Shown: one piece after another, positions 27,984 through 36,833 of the stretch | How the letters are laid out: each line of letters begins with the position of its first letter | How positions within the stretch are numbered: the stretch's first letter is position 1 | Assembly: GCF_905332535.1 (NCBI RefSeq) | Contig: NZ_CAJOCF010000004.1 | Span: forward strand, 145,100 to 209,099 | Reading direction: 5' to 3' | DNA: 64,000 bases | Source: Latilactobacillus fragifolii | GTDB lineage: Bacteria > Bacillota > Bacilli > Lactobacillales > Lactobacillaceae | The notes under the pieces: model-generated | Databases searched by the model: none | Told to the model about the DNA's origin: nothing | What the model saw: only the letters and a program-made list of their open reading frames with translations | Translations under genes and position numbers: made by a program

Positions 27984-28683
27984 GAGCAGGATCCTCCAAT
28001 TGATAACCGAAACCACGCACCGTTTTTAAGTAAACTGGATGACGTGGATCTGTTTCGATTTTTTCCCGTAAATGACTGACTTGAATATCAACCATTCGCG
28101 TTTCAGCTGGATAATCAAAGCCCCACACCGCATTTAAAAGTTTCTCACGACTTTGAACCTTGTTAATCCGATGCATAAAGTAAACAAGAAGTTCGAACTC
28201 CTTAGGCGTTAAATGGAGTTTCTGAGTGCCCTTTTTAGCCACAACTGCACCCTCATCGACCATTAAGTCCCCCACTTGTAAAATCTCACTAGGGTGCGTT
28301 TCAACGGCCGCTACCGGCTGTGCAGTCCGTCGTTCAATCGCCCGAATCCGTGCGATAATTTCGCGGGGACTAAAGGGTTTAGTGACATAGTCATCTGCCC
28401 CAACTTCGAGCCCAACAATTTTATCGGTTTCGCTATCTTTAGCCGTTAGAATCATGATTGGCGTTTTTAACTTTGCTTCCCGAATCTTCTTGGTAACGGC
28501 AATTCCATCTAGCTTAGGTAACATTAAATCTAAAATAATAAAATCAAACGGCTGCTGTAAAGCCATCGTCAGCGCTTGGGCCCCATCAGTTGCCGTCATT
28601 ACTTTAAAATGTTCTTGTTCCAGGTTGTAGCGTAATAATGTCAAAATTGCTGGTTCATCGTCTACCACTAAAATTGTCTTCAT
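27970..28683 (-). CDS. phoP: Phosphate response regulator PhoP
   Basis: This 237-residue OmpR-type regulator has the acidic pocket DDE near residue 9 and the phosphorylated Asp in IILDLMLPKLDG (about 53). The switch residues are ILTAKDSE and YVTKPFSPREI. A winged-helix DNA-binding domain (LTPKEFELLVYFMH...VRGFGYQLE) lies at the C-terminus. It follows the MinJ-like gene by only 20 bases, so it may be read through from that promoter as well as from its own. Its likely targets are the Pho box before pstS. Confidence 0.96.
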   Translation of the reverse strand: MKTILVVDDEPAILTLLRYNLEQEHFKVMTATDGAQALTMALQQPFDFIILDLMLPKLDGIAVTKKIREAKLKTPIMILTAKDSETDKIVGLEVGADDYVTKPFSPREIIARIRAIERRTAQPVAAVETHPSEILQVGDLMVDEGAVVAKKGTQKLHLTPKEFELLVYFMHRINKVQSREKLLNAVWGFDYPAETRMVDIQVSHLREKIETDPRHPVYLKTVRGFGYQLEDPAHDQT

Positions 28684-28703
28684 TCATGCCACCCTTTATT
28701 TAC

Positions 28704-29840
28704 TTAATTCTCTGGGAATAATACAACACCTAACTCATGTGGTGCATCAGCAAAAATTGCCCCTTCAGTCATCCGGAACTCACCGTTTAAATCTTGAACC
28801 TTTAAATGACAATACGTTGGTTGGCTTTGAATCGCCCGATAAAAATTATCATTGGTTGAGACCGCCTCGCCATTACATTCAACAATTGTATCGCCAACTA
28901 CCAACCCCATTTTAGCAGCTGGCGTATCGCGTAAAATCCCTAAGATGAAGACCCCATCGTAGGGTTTTGTAAAATGCAGTTGGCGTTCATGGCCCCTGCG
29001 TCTATTCAATCGCCATTGTAATGCAAAGCTTAGCACTAGCGCAACTGTTAAAATACCAACAACCCAGTTTGGAAAGGCAACCGCAATTAACCCAACCCCG
29101 ACTAACAACAAACCAAAGATTAAATAATGATTTGCATTTTTAGTAACAACTGATTGCATTAAGCCTTTGACCGCTTTTAAACTAAATCCCAATAACAATG
29201 GTAAGATCACCAAACGATATGATTGATGCCCAATATTTAAGATCGGCCAAAAGCCCAGACTTGGCATATCAATTGCCCCGGGCACTAAGAAAAAGACTGG
29301 TGCAATATAAATTTGCCGACTGACAAAGAAGGCTGTCAAGCGCCCGCGCTTGCTAGTCATAACACGTGGCGTCACAGTTGCTTGTGCATCCCAACGTTGG
29401 AGCGCACTATTGACGATTGTCACTAAACCAATAATCACCAATAATTCGGCCAAAAGACTTGTTTGATTTTCAACTTGGTATTGGGGCCAAATGAACGTTA
29501 CACCGGCGTAAGCCAAGGCACTGATTAAAAAAGTGGCCGATACATTTTGCCATTTAACAGCCACTAGCAAACTCAAAATAGCGATTAGTTGATAAACAAG
29601 CCACCATTTTATATCAACCATCGCCCCTAACACCAAGGTACAGCAACTTAGCACTAGCCCAGCGAGTAGCCCATGGCCCACAAAACGGCGCACTTCTAGC
29701 CACCGTGGATTAATCGCAATTCTAAATGTCTTCCGTTCCAAGCTAATTCGTCTATGCGCTAACCAACCGACATACACAATCGCTAACCATAAAAGTGGTG
29801 CCGTGAGTAATGGTCGCAAAATATCAATAATCATCGTCAA
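28704..29840 (-). CDS. MinJ-like polytopic membrane protein with C-terminal PDZ domain
   Basis: About 378 residues: seven to eight hydrophobic helices in residues 1-270, then a PDZ domain (GVFILGILRDTPAAKMGLV, VGDTIVECNGEAV) to the end. In Bacillus, MinJ has this layout, bridges DivIVA to MinD, and lies in the same neighbourhood as ftsE-ftsX, which is also upstream here. MinJ is therefore the best guess. No protease motif is seen, so it is not a site-2 protease or HtrA. The start is given as TTG 29840, nine bases from GGAGG. ATG 29834 is 15 bases away. ATG would shorten it by two residues. Confidence 0.72.
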   Translation of the reverse strand: MTMIIDILRPLLTAPLLWLAIVYVGWLAHRRISLERKTFRIAINPRWLEVRRFVGHGLLAGLVLSCCTLVLGAMVDIKWWLVYQLIAILSLLVAVKWQNVSATFLISALAYAGVTFIWPQYQVENQTSLLAELLVIIGLVTIVNSALQRWDAQATVTPRVMTSKRGRLTAFFVSRQIYIAPVFFLVPGAIDMPSLGFWPILNIGHQSYRLVILPLLLGFSLKAVKGLMQSVVTKNANHYLIFGLLLVGVGLIAVAFPNWVVGILTVALVLSFALQWRLNRRRGHERQLHFTKPYDGVFILGILRDTPAAKMGLVVGDTIVECNGEAVSTNDNFYRAIQSQPTYCHLKVQDLNGEFRMTEGAIFADAPHELGVVLFPEN

Positions 29841-29875
29841 TTCAACAAACCTCCAGCGTCTATATTTAAATACCG

Positions 29876-29901
29876 CGCGTGTTTCGCATGACATACACGC
29901 G
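29876..29901 (-). other. Hairpin in the leader of the MinJ-like gene
   Basis: CGCGTGT pairs with ACACGCG across a 12-base loop, between the extended -10 and the ribosome site. There is no T run, so it is not a terminator. It may stabilise the transcript. Confidence 0.35.
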
Positions 29902-29936
29902 ATTTTCAGCTACCGAATTTCGCAGTTATCCCCATA

Positions 29937-29945
29937 AGTATAGCA
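29937..29945 (-). promoter_or_regulatory. Extended -10 promoter of the MinJ-like gene
   Basis: TGC-TATACT on the minus strand lies about 95 bases before the start. The -35 region is poor, as usual for extended -10 promoters. Confidence 0.5.
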
Positions 29946-29972
29946 TTTTGCCCCATTAACTGCCTAGCGTTC

Positions 29973-30014
29973 AAAAAAAAAGAGTGGCGAACATTAAATG
30001 TTCGCCACTCTTTG
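29973..30014 (-). terminator. Rho-independent terminator of ftsEX
   Basis: The stem AAGAGTGGCGAACATT/AATGTTCGCCACTCTT is near perfect and is followed by T9 on the minus strand. Confidence 0.92.
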
Positions 30015-30025
30015 GCTAAATTAGT

Positions 30026-30913
30026 TTAAATTTTAAGGAAACGCCGCATTGAAATCACGGATCCTAATGCCCCAATAACAATCCCAATCACTGCCATTGT
30101 TAAATCAAGTTGGAATAAGAAAATCCCTGGTTTCAACATTGAATAACCAGCGGAAGTCATGCTGAGGGCCATATGCCGGTAAACCCAACCATAGCCTAAG
30201 TCGATTACAATAATTGGAATAATCACCCCAAGTAACCCAACCCAAGCTCCTTCAAAAAGGAACGGCCAACGAATATACGCGTTAGTTGCCCCAACTAAAC
30301 GCATGATTCCGATTTCGTCACGCCGCGACAAAATTGTAATCCGAATTGTATTTGAAATTAAGAATACCGCAACAAAAAGTAGTAATAAGGTAAAGCCAAC
30401 GCCCCATCTACGAACACTACTCATTACCTTGAACAACTTCTTAGCATTGTTCCCGCCATAAGTGGCATCATAAACGTATTTTAATTTTTTAGCTTGTTTA
30501 GCGACTTTAATCGTTTGACTTGGTTTTGTCGTACTTACTGTGTAAACATCGTACAATGGATTATCGTCGCCGGTAAACATTTTAAATGATTGTCCGTAAC
30601 TACCGACAACCTTGTTTAATTCTTTTTTACGACTTGAATACGTGACTTCTTTAACAGAAGCCATTTTTTCAAGTTTCTTTTGGAGTTGATCTTTTTGCTT
30701 GTTTGTTGTGCCCCGTTCGATCATGACCCGCACATGCACATCATTTTCGATATCTTGTGAAATCTTGTTAAAGTTGAAGATCATCGCAAAGAAAATCCCA
30801 ACTAATAACAACGTTACGGTAACGGCACTAACGGCTGCGACTGACATCCAACCATTTCGTTTTAAACTCTTAAAACTATCCTTGAGATGGCGCTTCAATG
30901 TTCTAATCTTCAT
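30026..30913 (-). CDS. ftsX: Cell division membrane protein FtsX
   Basis: FtsX is the membrane partner of FtsE. It transmits ATP-driven movement to cell-wall hydrolases at the septum or side wall. The 295-residue protein has one N-terminal helix (GWMSVAAVSAVTVTLLLVGIF), an extracellular loop and three C-terminal helices, with the FtsX segment SRRDEIGIMRLVGAT. The start is ATG 30913, which overlaps ftsE by 11 bases; a longer frame would overlap more and has no ribosome site. A terminator follows. Confidence 0.95.
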   Translation of the reverse strand: MKIRTLKRHLKDSFKSLKRNGWMSVAAVSAVTVTLLLVGIFFAMIFNFNKISQDIENDVHVRVMIERGTTNKQKDQLQKKLEKMASVKEVTYSSRKKELNKVVGSYGQSFKMFTGDDNPLYDVYTVSTTKPSQTIKVAKQAKKLKYVYDATYGGNNAKKLFKVMSSVRRWGVGFTLLLLFVAVFLISNTIRITILSRRDEIGIMRLVGATNAYIRWPFLFEGAWVGLLGVIIPIIVIDLGYGWVYRHMALSMTSAGYSMLKPGIFLFQLDLTMAVIGIVIGALGSVISMRRFLKI

Positions 30914-31589
30914 AGCCGTAGTCACCCTCTTTTTCATCACGAACTAAGCGACCATCTTCAATCGCTAAGACACGATGCGTTCGGTCGTTCACCATTTGTT
31001 TGTTATGGGTTGCCATTAAGACAATCGTCCCACGTTCATTAATTGCTTCTAAAATATCCATGATGCCATCTGATGTTTCCGGATCTAAATTCCCCGTTGG
31101 TTCATCGGCAATCAACACATCTGGCCGATTCACAATCGCGCGTGCAACAGCAACCCGTTGTTGTTCGCCACCAGACAGTTCATTGGGAAAACGACGAATT
31201 TCGCCCTTCAAGCCAACGAGTTCGAGCACTTCTAATACACGATCCTTGATTGCTTGGGGTTCAGCTTCGATTACCTCCATGGCGTAGGCTACGTTTTCAA
31301 ACACCGTTAACCGTGGCAATAACTTGAAATCTTGGAAAACAACGCCCATCTTACGGCGTAAGTATGGAACATCGCGGTCCTTCATACCGATTAAATCAAA
31401 ACCAGCGACTTCAATTTCGCCACTAGTTGCTTTTAATTGATGGTACAACATCTTAATGAATGTTGATTTACCAGCACCACTGGGTCCAACAATATAAACA
31501 AATTCGCCAGGTTCAATCGTTAGCGAAAGATCCTTAATTGCTGTCACGCCATTTGGATACTTTTTTGACACATTTGTCATTCGAATCAA
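30903..31589 (-). CDS. ftsE: Cell division ATP-binding protein FtsE
   Basis: The 228-residue ABC ATPase has Walker A GPSGAGKSTFIKM, signature LSGGEQQRVAVARAIV and Walker B DVLIADEPTGNLDP. The start is assigned to TTG 31589, nine bases from AAGGAG. It gives the usual short N-terminus (IRMTNVSKKYPNG). Eighteen codons further upstream are open but lie before the ribosome site. It heads ftsEX with its own promoter. Confidence 0.94.
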   Translation of the reverse strand: MIRMTNVSKKYPNGVTAIKDLSLTIEPGEFVYIVGPSGAGKSTFIKMLYHQLKATSGEIEVAGFDLIGMKDRDVPYLRRKMGVVFQDFKLLPRLTVFENVAYAMEVIEAEPQAIKDRVLEVLELVGLKGEIRRFPNELSGGEQQRVAVARAIVNRPDVLIADEPTGNLDPETSDGIMDILEAINERGTIVLMATHNKQMVNDRTHRVLAIEDGRLVRDEKEGDYGYED

Positions 31590-31651
31590 TTGGGGACACT
31601 CCTTTTTGTCGTTATCATTATTTATTGTCAATGAAAACCGCAATCTTTTAT

Positions 31652-31660
31652 ATTATAGCA
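31652..31660 (-). promoter_or_regulatory. Extended -10 promoter of ftsEX
   Basis: TGC-TATAAT on the minus strand is a full-consensus extended -10 about 65 bases before the ftsE start. Confidence 0.6.
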
Positions 31661-31718
31661 TGCGATTTATTCAAATAATCACAATTTGATTACATTTATA
31701 TTTCAATTTCTTTGCAGG

Positions 31719-32835
31719 TTAATCAGGGTTCTTCTGGCTTAACTGCCATTGTAGATAAGCATACATAAACGGGTCCAAATCGCCATCCATTACCGCTTGA
31801 CCGTTCCCAGTTTCATAATCGGTCCGGTGGTCTTTAACCATCGTATATGGATGGAAAACGTATGACCGAATCTGCGACCCCCAACCAATTTCAAGCTGTT
31901 CACCCTTAATGGCAGCTGCTTTTTTCGCCTGTTCTTCTTGCTCTTTTTGATACAATTTAGCCTTCAACATGTTCATCGCAGTTTCACGATTTTGTAGTTG
32001 CGACCGTTGCGCCTGTGATGACACAACAATCCCGGTTGGCAAATGCGTTAACCGGACGGCTGATGATGTTTTATTGATATGCTGTCCACCAGCGCCACTT
32101 GAACGGAAAACGTCAATTCGTAAGTCTTCTGTGCGTACTTCAATATCAATCGAATCGTCTAATTCTGGCATCACATCGACTGAACAAAATGAAGTGTGCC
32201 GCCGGCCAGCTGAATCAAATGGTGAAATTCGCACCAGCCGATGAACCCCTTTTTCAGAGCGCAACATCCCATAAGCGTTGTGGCCTTTAATCATCAAGGT
32301 AACACTCTTAATCCCAGCTTCTTCCCCAGCTTGGTAATCTTCCGTTTCAACAGTAAATCCATGTGCATCTGCCCAACGTAAGTACATTCGCAAAAGCATG
32401 GAACCCCAATCCTGAGATTCCGTGCCACCAGCGCCGGGATGCAATTCGACAATCGCATTATTGCTATCATAGTCACCCGATAGTAATTGCCCAAGTTCAT
32501 ATTGTTGCATCTGAGCTTGGACAGCTGCCAAATCAGCTTCAAAGCTCGCCTGGAGTTCAGCATCAGGTTCTTCTTGTAATAATTCTAATGTCACTTGCAA
32601 CTCTTCTGATTGTGCTTGCAGTTGCATAAAAGAGTCGTATTTCTCCTTTAAGACATTGTTTTGATTAATTAACTGTTGGGCTGCTTTTTGATCCGACCAG
32701 AAATTGGGATCTGCCATTTGCGCTTCATTTTGCGCAATACTTTCTTGCAGGCCCTCTAAGTCAAAGTGACCCCCTAAATTGCGTTATTTTAGTTTCTATT
32801 GCTTCTAAAAGATGTTTTGCTTCACTTAATTCCAT
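31719..32835 (-). CDS. prfB: Peptide chain release factor 2, made through a programmed +1 frameshift
   Basis: RF2 ends translation at UGA and UAA. The gene is split into two frames. ATG 32835 starts 24 codons ([20 protein letters not shown]...) that end at an in-frame TGA (32763-32761). A shift of +1 at CTT-T continues with [15 protein letters not shown] and then the long frame. The product is about 371 residues, normal for RF2. It carries the SPF anticodon-like tripeptide in [10 protein letters not shown] and GGQ in [14 protein letters not shown]. The ribosome site GGAGG is in place. The split is regulatory, not a mutation: RF2 shortage increases frameshifting. Confidence 0.95.
32760..32775 (-). 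promoter_or_regulatory. RF2 programmed frameshift site
   Basis: The minus-strand sequence AGGGGGTCACTTTGAC contains an internal Shine-Dalgarno-like AGGGGG, three bases, the slippery CTT, the TGA stop and a following C. This is the classical RF2 autoregulatory arrangement. Slow reading of TGA with its weak C context lets tRNA-Leu slip from CTT to TTT. Confidence 0.95.
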
Positions 32836-32864
32836 ATTTTAGTCCCTCCACTATTTTTAGCCAT

Positions 32865-32901
32865 TAAAAAATGGCTAAGTTAACTACCTCAGCCATTTTC
32901 T
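32865..32901 (-). terminator. Rho-independent terminator of secA
   Basis: The minus-strand stem AAAATGGCT/AGCCATTTT is followed by T6. It starts directly after the secA stop codon. Confidence 0.8.
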
Positions 32902-32906
32902 ACACG

Positions 32907-35270
32907 TTAGCGTCGAATATTTTGACGGATTTCCGCCTTCATGAAGAGCCGGGTTGTATCGTAATCGATATCGCTGATCATTTCTTCAAACATCCGGTAA
33001 CCTTCTTCTTGATATTCAACCAATGGATTCATTTGACCGTAGCCCCGTAATCCAATTGAGTTGCGTAATTGATCCATTGCATCGATATGGTCTGTCCAGC
33101 GCTCATCCACTACCCGGAGGATAACCACTTTTTCAAACTCGAGCATCTGATTTGCATCTGCTAATTGTTTTTGTTTTGTTGCGTAATTCTTTTCTGCAAA
33201 AGTCATCAATAAGGCTTCGATTTCTTCAGCAGTTTTACCTTGTAGTTTTTCGATTGGTAAATCTTCTTCACTGACCATTGAAGTTGTGGCAAATGCCTGG
33301 ATAGCTTCTAATTCCCAGCTCTCCATTTCACCTTGCGTATGCAATTGCACAATTCGTTTAACGGTTCTTGAAATCATTGGCATGATGACTTCTTTCAAGT
33401 TATCTTCTGCCATGATGACTTGCATCCGTTGCTTGTAGATGACTTCCCGTTGTTCACGCATCACATCATCGTATTGAAGGGTTTGTTTCCGTGTATCGTA
33501 GTTATTCCCTTCAACTCGTTTTTGTGCCGCTTCAACTTGACGCGTAATCATTTTACTTTGGATGACGGCATCATCGTCTGAAATCTTCATCCGGTCTAAG
33601 AAAGCTTTAATCCGTTCCGAACCGAAACGTTTCATCAAGTCATCTTCCAATGACATGTAGAATTGAGTTACACCAGGATCCCCTTGACGACCAGCACGAC
33701 CTCGAAGTTGGTTATCAATCCGGCGTGATTCATGACGTTCAGTCCCAATCACGGCCAAACCGCCTAAATCCGTCACACCAGGTCCTAATTTAATATCCGT
33801 CCCACGACCAGCCATATTAGTAGCAATCGTAACAGCGCCACGTTGACCAGCGTTCATAATAATTTCAGCCTCTTTAAAGTGATTCTTAGCATTCAAAACA
33901 GCATGGGGCACGTTATTTTCATCTAATAATCGCGATAGTAATTCTGAAGATTCGACCGCAACGGTCCCAACCAATACGGGTTGTCCCTTCGTATAGCGTT
34001 CTTTGATATCTTCAATTACAGCCTTAAATTTACTTTCCAAAGTTGGATAAAGCACATCAGGTTTATCAATTCGGGCAATAGGGCGGTTAGTTGGAATTGA
34101 AATAACTTCCATGTTATAAATTTCGCGGAATTCTTCTTCTTCCGTCTTCGCCGTCCCAGTCATCCCAGATAACTTGTTGTACATTCGGAAGTAATTTTGA
34201 TAGGTAATATTAGCCATTGTCTTGGTTTCATCTTGAATCTCAACGCCTTCTTTGGCTTCAATTGCTTGATGTAACCCATCTGAATAACGACGGCCTTCCA
34301 TGACCCGTCCTGTAAATTGATCAACAATAAGGACTTCACCGTCTTGAACCACATAGTCAATATCTTTTAACATAATATAGTTAGCACGTAATGATTCGTC
34401 CAAATGATGCGTCAAGGCTGTATTTTCAGTGTCATATAAATTATCCAAGCCAAAGTTAGCTTCAGCTTTTTCAATCCCTGACTCTGTCAAACTGATGGTC
34501 TTAGTTGGCCAATCAATCTTATAGTCAGTTTCTTCTTTTAAAGTTTTTACAAAGCGATCGGCACGGATATAAAGTGCTGTTGACTTTTCGGCTTGACCAG
34601 AAATAATCAGTGGTGTCCGCGCTTCATCAATTAAAATTGAATCCACTTCATCGACAATCGCAAAGTTCAATGGTCGTTGAACCATTTCTTCTTTGTAAAC
34701 CACCATGTTATCGCGCAAGTAATCAAACCCCAATTCACTATTAGTTGAATAAGTGATATCTGAGTTGTATGCGTCCCGTTTTTCTTCTGGGGTCTTAGCG
34801 TTCAAGTTTAACCCAACAGAAAGGCCGAGCCAGTTATATAACTCGCCCATTTCCGTTGCATCACGGCTTGAAAGGTATTCGTTGACAGTAACAACGTGTA
34901 CCCCTTTACCAGCCAATGCGTTTAAATAAACCGGCATTGTAGCCGTCAAGGTTTTTCCTTCACCCGTTTTCATTTCAGCGATGTTACCTTCGTGTAGCGT
35001 AATCCCACCAATAATTTGTACTCGGAATGGGAATAACCCTAGAACCCGTTTAGCCCCTTCACGTGCAACCGCAAAAGCTTCCGGTAAAATGTCGTCTAAT
35101 GTTTCACCATTTGCTAATCTTGTTTTAAATTCTGGGGTCTTAGCTTGCAACGCTTCATCAGATAAATTACTATATTCATCTTCATAGCTTTGAACTTGAT
35201 CGGCAATTTTGCCCATCCGTGCTACTTCACGTTTATCGCTTTCTACCCATGTTTTTAGAAAGTTTGCCAT
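32907..35270 (-). CDS. secA: Preprotein translocase ATPase SecA
   Basis: SecA pushes unfolded preproteins through SecYEG. The 787-residue protein has Walker [13 protein letters not shown] (about residue 100), DEAD-type [16 protein letters not shown] (about 210), and a C-terminal motor part with [10 protein letters not shown] and [12 protein letters not shown]. It ends at [11 protein letters not shown], directly after the helical scaffold. The flexible linker and cysteine-rich zinc module found at the C-terminus of many SecA proteins are missing, but no frameshift is seen. The start is ATG 35270 after AGAGGAG; an in-frame TTG lies three codons upstream. Confidence 0.96.
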   Translation of the reverse strand: MANFLKTWVESDKREVARMGKIADQVQSYEDEYSNLSDEALQAKTPEFKTRLANGETLDDILPEAFAVAREGAKRVLGLFPFRVQIIGGITLHEGNIAEMKTGEGKTLTATMPVYLNALAGKGVHVVTVNEYLSSRDATEMGELYNWLGLSVGLNLNAKTPEEKRDAYNSDITYSTNSELGFDYLRDNMVVYKEEMVQRPLNFAIVDEVDSILIDEARTPLIISGQAEKSTALYIRADRFVKTLKEETDYKIDWPTKTISLTESGIEKAEANFGLDNLYDTENTALTHHLDESLRANYIMLKDIDYVVQDGEVLIVDQFTGRVMEGRRYSDGLHQAIEAKEGVEIQDETKTMANITYQNYFRMYNKLSGMTGTAKTEEEEFREIYNMEVISIPTNRPIARIDKPDVLYPTLESKFKAVIEDIKERYTKGQPVLVGTVAVESSELLSRLLDENNVPHAVLNAKNHFKEAEIIMNAGQRGAVTIATNMAGRGTDIKLGPGVTDLGGLAVIGTERHESRRIDNQLRGRAGRQGDPGVTQFYMSLEDDLMKRFGSERIKAFLDRMKISDDDAVIQSKMITRQVEAAQKRVEGNNYDTRKQTLQYDDVMREQREVIYKQRMQVIMAEDNLKEVIMPMISRTVKRIVQLHTQGEMESWELEAIQAFATTSMVSEEDLPIEKLQGKTAEEIEALLMTFAEKNYATKQKQLADANQMLEFEKVVILRVVDERWTDHIDAMDQLRNSIGLRGYGQMNPLVEYQEEGYRMFEEMISDIDYDTTRLFMKAEIRQNIRR

Positions 35271-35444
35271 GTACGTCAATTCTCCTCTAGAAATACGTTT
35301 GAGTGCTTAAATAGCGATTTCTTATATAATCAATATGATTACTAACAATTCATTTTACCATTTATTACAATCAAATAAAACCCTGTCACAATAAACAAGC
35401 TAGCCGATTCAGTAAAAAATTAACCCCGTTATCTATATGCCATC

Positions 35445-35484
35445 AAAAAAAAGGCTGGGCGCAACTCACCGTTGTCCCAGCCCT
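35445..35484 (-). terminator. Rho-independent terminator of hpf
   Basis: The minus-strand stem GGGCTGGG/CCCAGCC is followed by T8 and lies right after the hpf stop codon. Confidence 0.88.
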
Positions 35485-35487
35485 CAC

Positions 35488-36033
35488 TTATTCGTCAGTT
35501 TCAATCAAACCATAACGCCCGTCTTGACGCTTATACACAATACTTGTCCCATTTGTTTCTGAATCTTCGAAGATAAAGAATTCATGGCCTAACATATTCA
35601 TTTGTAAGATTGCTTCTTCACTATCCATTGGTTTCAATGAAACGCGTTTTGTCCGAACGACTTGCATGGGTTCTTCTGGTAATATTTCTGCTTCTGGAAC
35701 TGTTAATTCCATACCTTTAATCCCGCGTTCACGTGACTTACGGTTAATCTTTGTTTTAAATTTACGAATTTGTCTTTCTAATTTATCAGTAACTAGGTCG
35801 ATGCTACCATACATATCAGGCGAGGTTTCTTCTGCCCGTAATACAAGGTATGGTAACGGAATGGTGACTTCTACCTTAGCGGTCTTATCGGAGTACACTT
35901 TTAAATTAACGTGGGCAATGGCGGTTGCTGAATCATCAAAATATTTTTCGAGCTTGCTGATTTTCTTTTCAACATAACTCCGAATGGCGTCAGTGACCTC
36001 AATATTTTCACCACGAACATTAAAACTTAGCAT
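35488..36033 (-). CDS. hpf: Long-form ribosome hibernation promoting factor
   Basis: HPF dimerises 70S ribosomes into inactive 100S particles in stationary phase. The 181 residues contain the N-terminal S30AE domain (residues about 1-100) and the C-terminal dimerisation domain (VRTKRVSLKPMDSEEAILQMN..., about 125-181), so this is the long form typical of Firmicutes. Start ATG follows AAGGGGAG. A sigma-A-type promoter and two leader hairpins lie upstream. Confidence 0.95.
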   Translation of the reverse strand: MLSFNVRGENIEVTDAIRSYVEKKISKLEKYFDDSATAIAHVNLKVYSDKTAKVEVTIPLPYLVLRAEETSPDMYGSIDLVTDKLERQIRKFKTKINRKSRERGIKGMELTVPEAEILPEEPMQVVRTKRVSLKPMDSEEAILQMNMLGHEFFIFEDSETNGTSIVYKRQDGRYGLIETDE

Positions 36034-36048
36034 ATGAATTCTCCCCTT

Positions 36049-36101
36049 TCACAAATACCCCCTGTGGGTACTTGTCACTCGGAACTCAATTCGCTTCCGA
36101 G
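36049..36101 (-). other. Two tandem hairpins in the hpf leader
   Basis: CTCGGAA pairs with TTCCGAG (36078-36101), and GTACCC with GGGGTAT nearer the start codon (about 36055-36071). The second hairpin is next to the ribosome site. Neither has a T run. They could set mRNA stability or translation of hpf. Confidence 0.4.
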
Positions 36102-36118
36102 GCTTTGTTACTAACTTT

Positions 36119-36147
36119 ATTATATATAATTTGCGTGCCACACACAA
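36119..36147 (-). promoter_or_regulatory. Promoter of hpf
   Basis: TTGTGT and TATAAT on the minus strand are 17 bases apart. The start would be about 80 bases before the hpf start codon, which leaves room for the leader hairpins. Confidence 0.6.
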
Positions 36148-36158
36148 CTAATATGGTT

Positions 36159-36833
36159 TTAGCGCACCAAAGTCATTGCCTGAATCGGCAACGTTTGGTA
36201 TCGCTTACGTAGACACTGCTGAGCATGCCATAACGTGCGACCGGTAGTATAAATATCATCCAACAAAATTAACCGTTGCACATCGGCACTTAAAGTCACT
36301 TCCTGATGACATTTAAAAAATTGGGGCGTTGCTAAGCGCTCCGCTCGATTTTTTTGGGCTTGTCCTTTTTCAGTAGGTAACTTCTGCAACAATGGCACTA
36401 GGGGCAAACAATCCTTGTATAAGCCAACCACCGGATCGAACCCCCGCCTTTGTAAATGTGCTGGATCAGTGGGAACTGGTACATAAGCCGTATGCCGTTG
36501 GGCTGGGAAATTTTCGCGAATTAACCGTTGAAATACATGTCGTAACCGATAATCGCCTAGTCCTTTATATTGTTGAAAATATTGCTGCATCGGCTCGTTA
36601 TAAGTCAACAATGCTCGATTGACAAAGTGCTGTCGCGGGTAAAGTTGCTGCCATCTCTGACAATCCATACACAAGCCGCGCTCTTCCATTTGCCGACCAC
36701 ATCCCGAACAATATTGCGGTCCAATTCGTTCAAAGCGCGCCATGCAACGGGAACAAATCATTGCCGGGTAAGCTGGCCGCAATGAACAGATAAACGCTAG
36801 GGATGGCTGTTCAAGCACAACTGCTGTACACAT
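36159..36833 (-). CDS. comFC: ComF family protein ComFC (late competence)
   Basis: This 224-residue ComFC-type protein has an N-terminal zinc cluster (MICSRCMARF, YCSGCGRQM, GLCMDC) and a C-terminal phosphoribosyltransferase-like motif (LILLDDIYTTGRTL, about residue 195). It acts in processing of incoming single-stranded DNA during natural transformation. Its ATG shares one base with the comFA stop (TAATG), so the two are coupled. No strong terminator separates it from the hpf promoter region. Confidence 0.9.
   Translation of the reverse strand: MCTAVVLEQPSLAFICSLRPAYPAMICSRCMARFERIGPQYCSGCGRQMEERGLCMDCQRWQQLYPRQHFVNRALLTYNEPMQQYFQQYKGLGDYRLRHVFQRLIRENFPAQRHTAYVPVPTDPAHLQRRGFDPVVGLYKDCLPLVPLLQKLPTEKGQAQKNRAERLATPQFFKCHQEVTLSADVQRLILLDDIYTTGRTLWHAQQCLRKRYQTLPIQAMTLVR

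Noticed and set aside
29973..30014. LexA box in CGAACATTAAATGTTCG
   Set aside because: The half sites are seven bases apart instead of four and form the stem of a clear terminator.
31719..32835. prfB as a broken gene with a frameshift mutation
   Set aside because: The frame break lies exactly at the conserved AGGGGG-CTT-TGA-C recoding signal, so it is regulatory.
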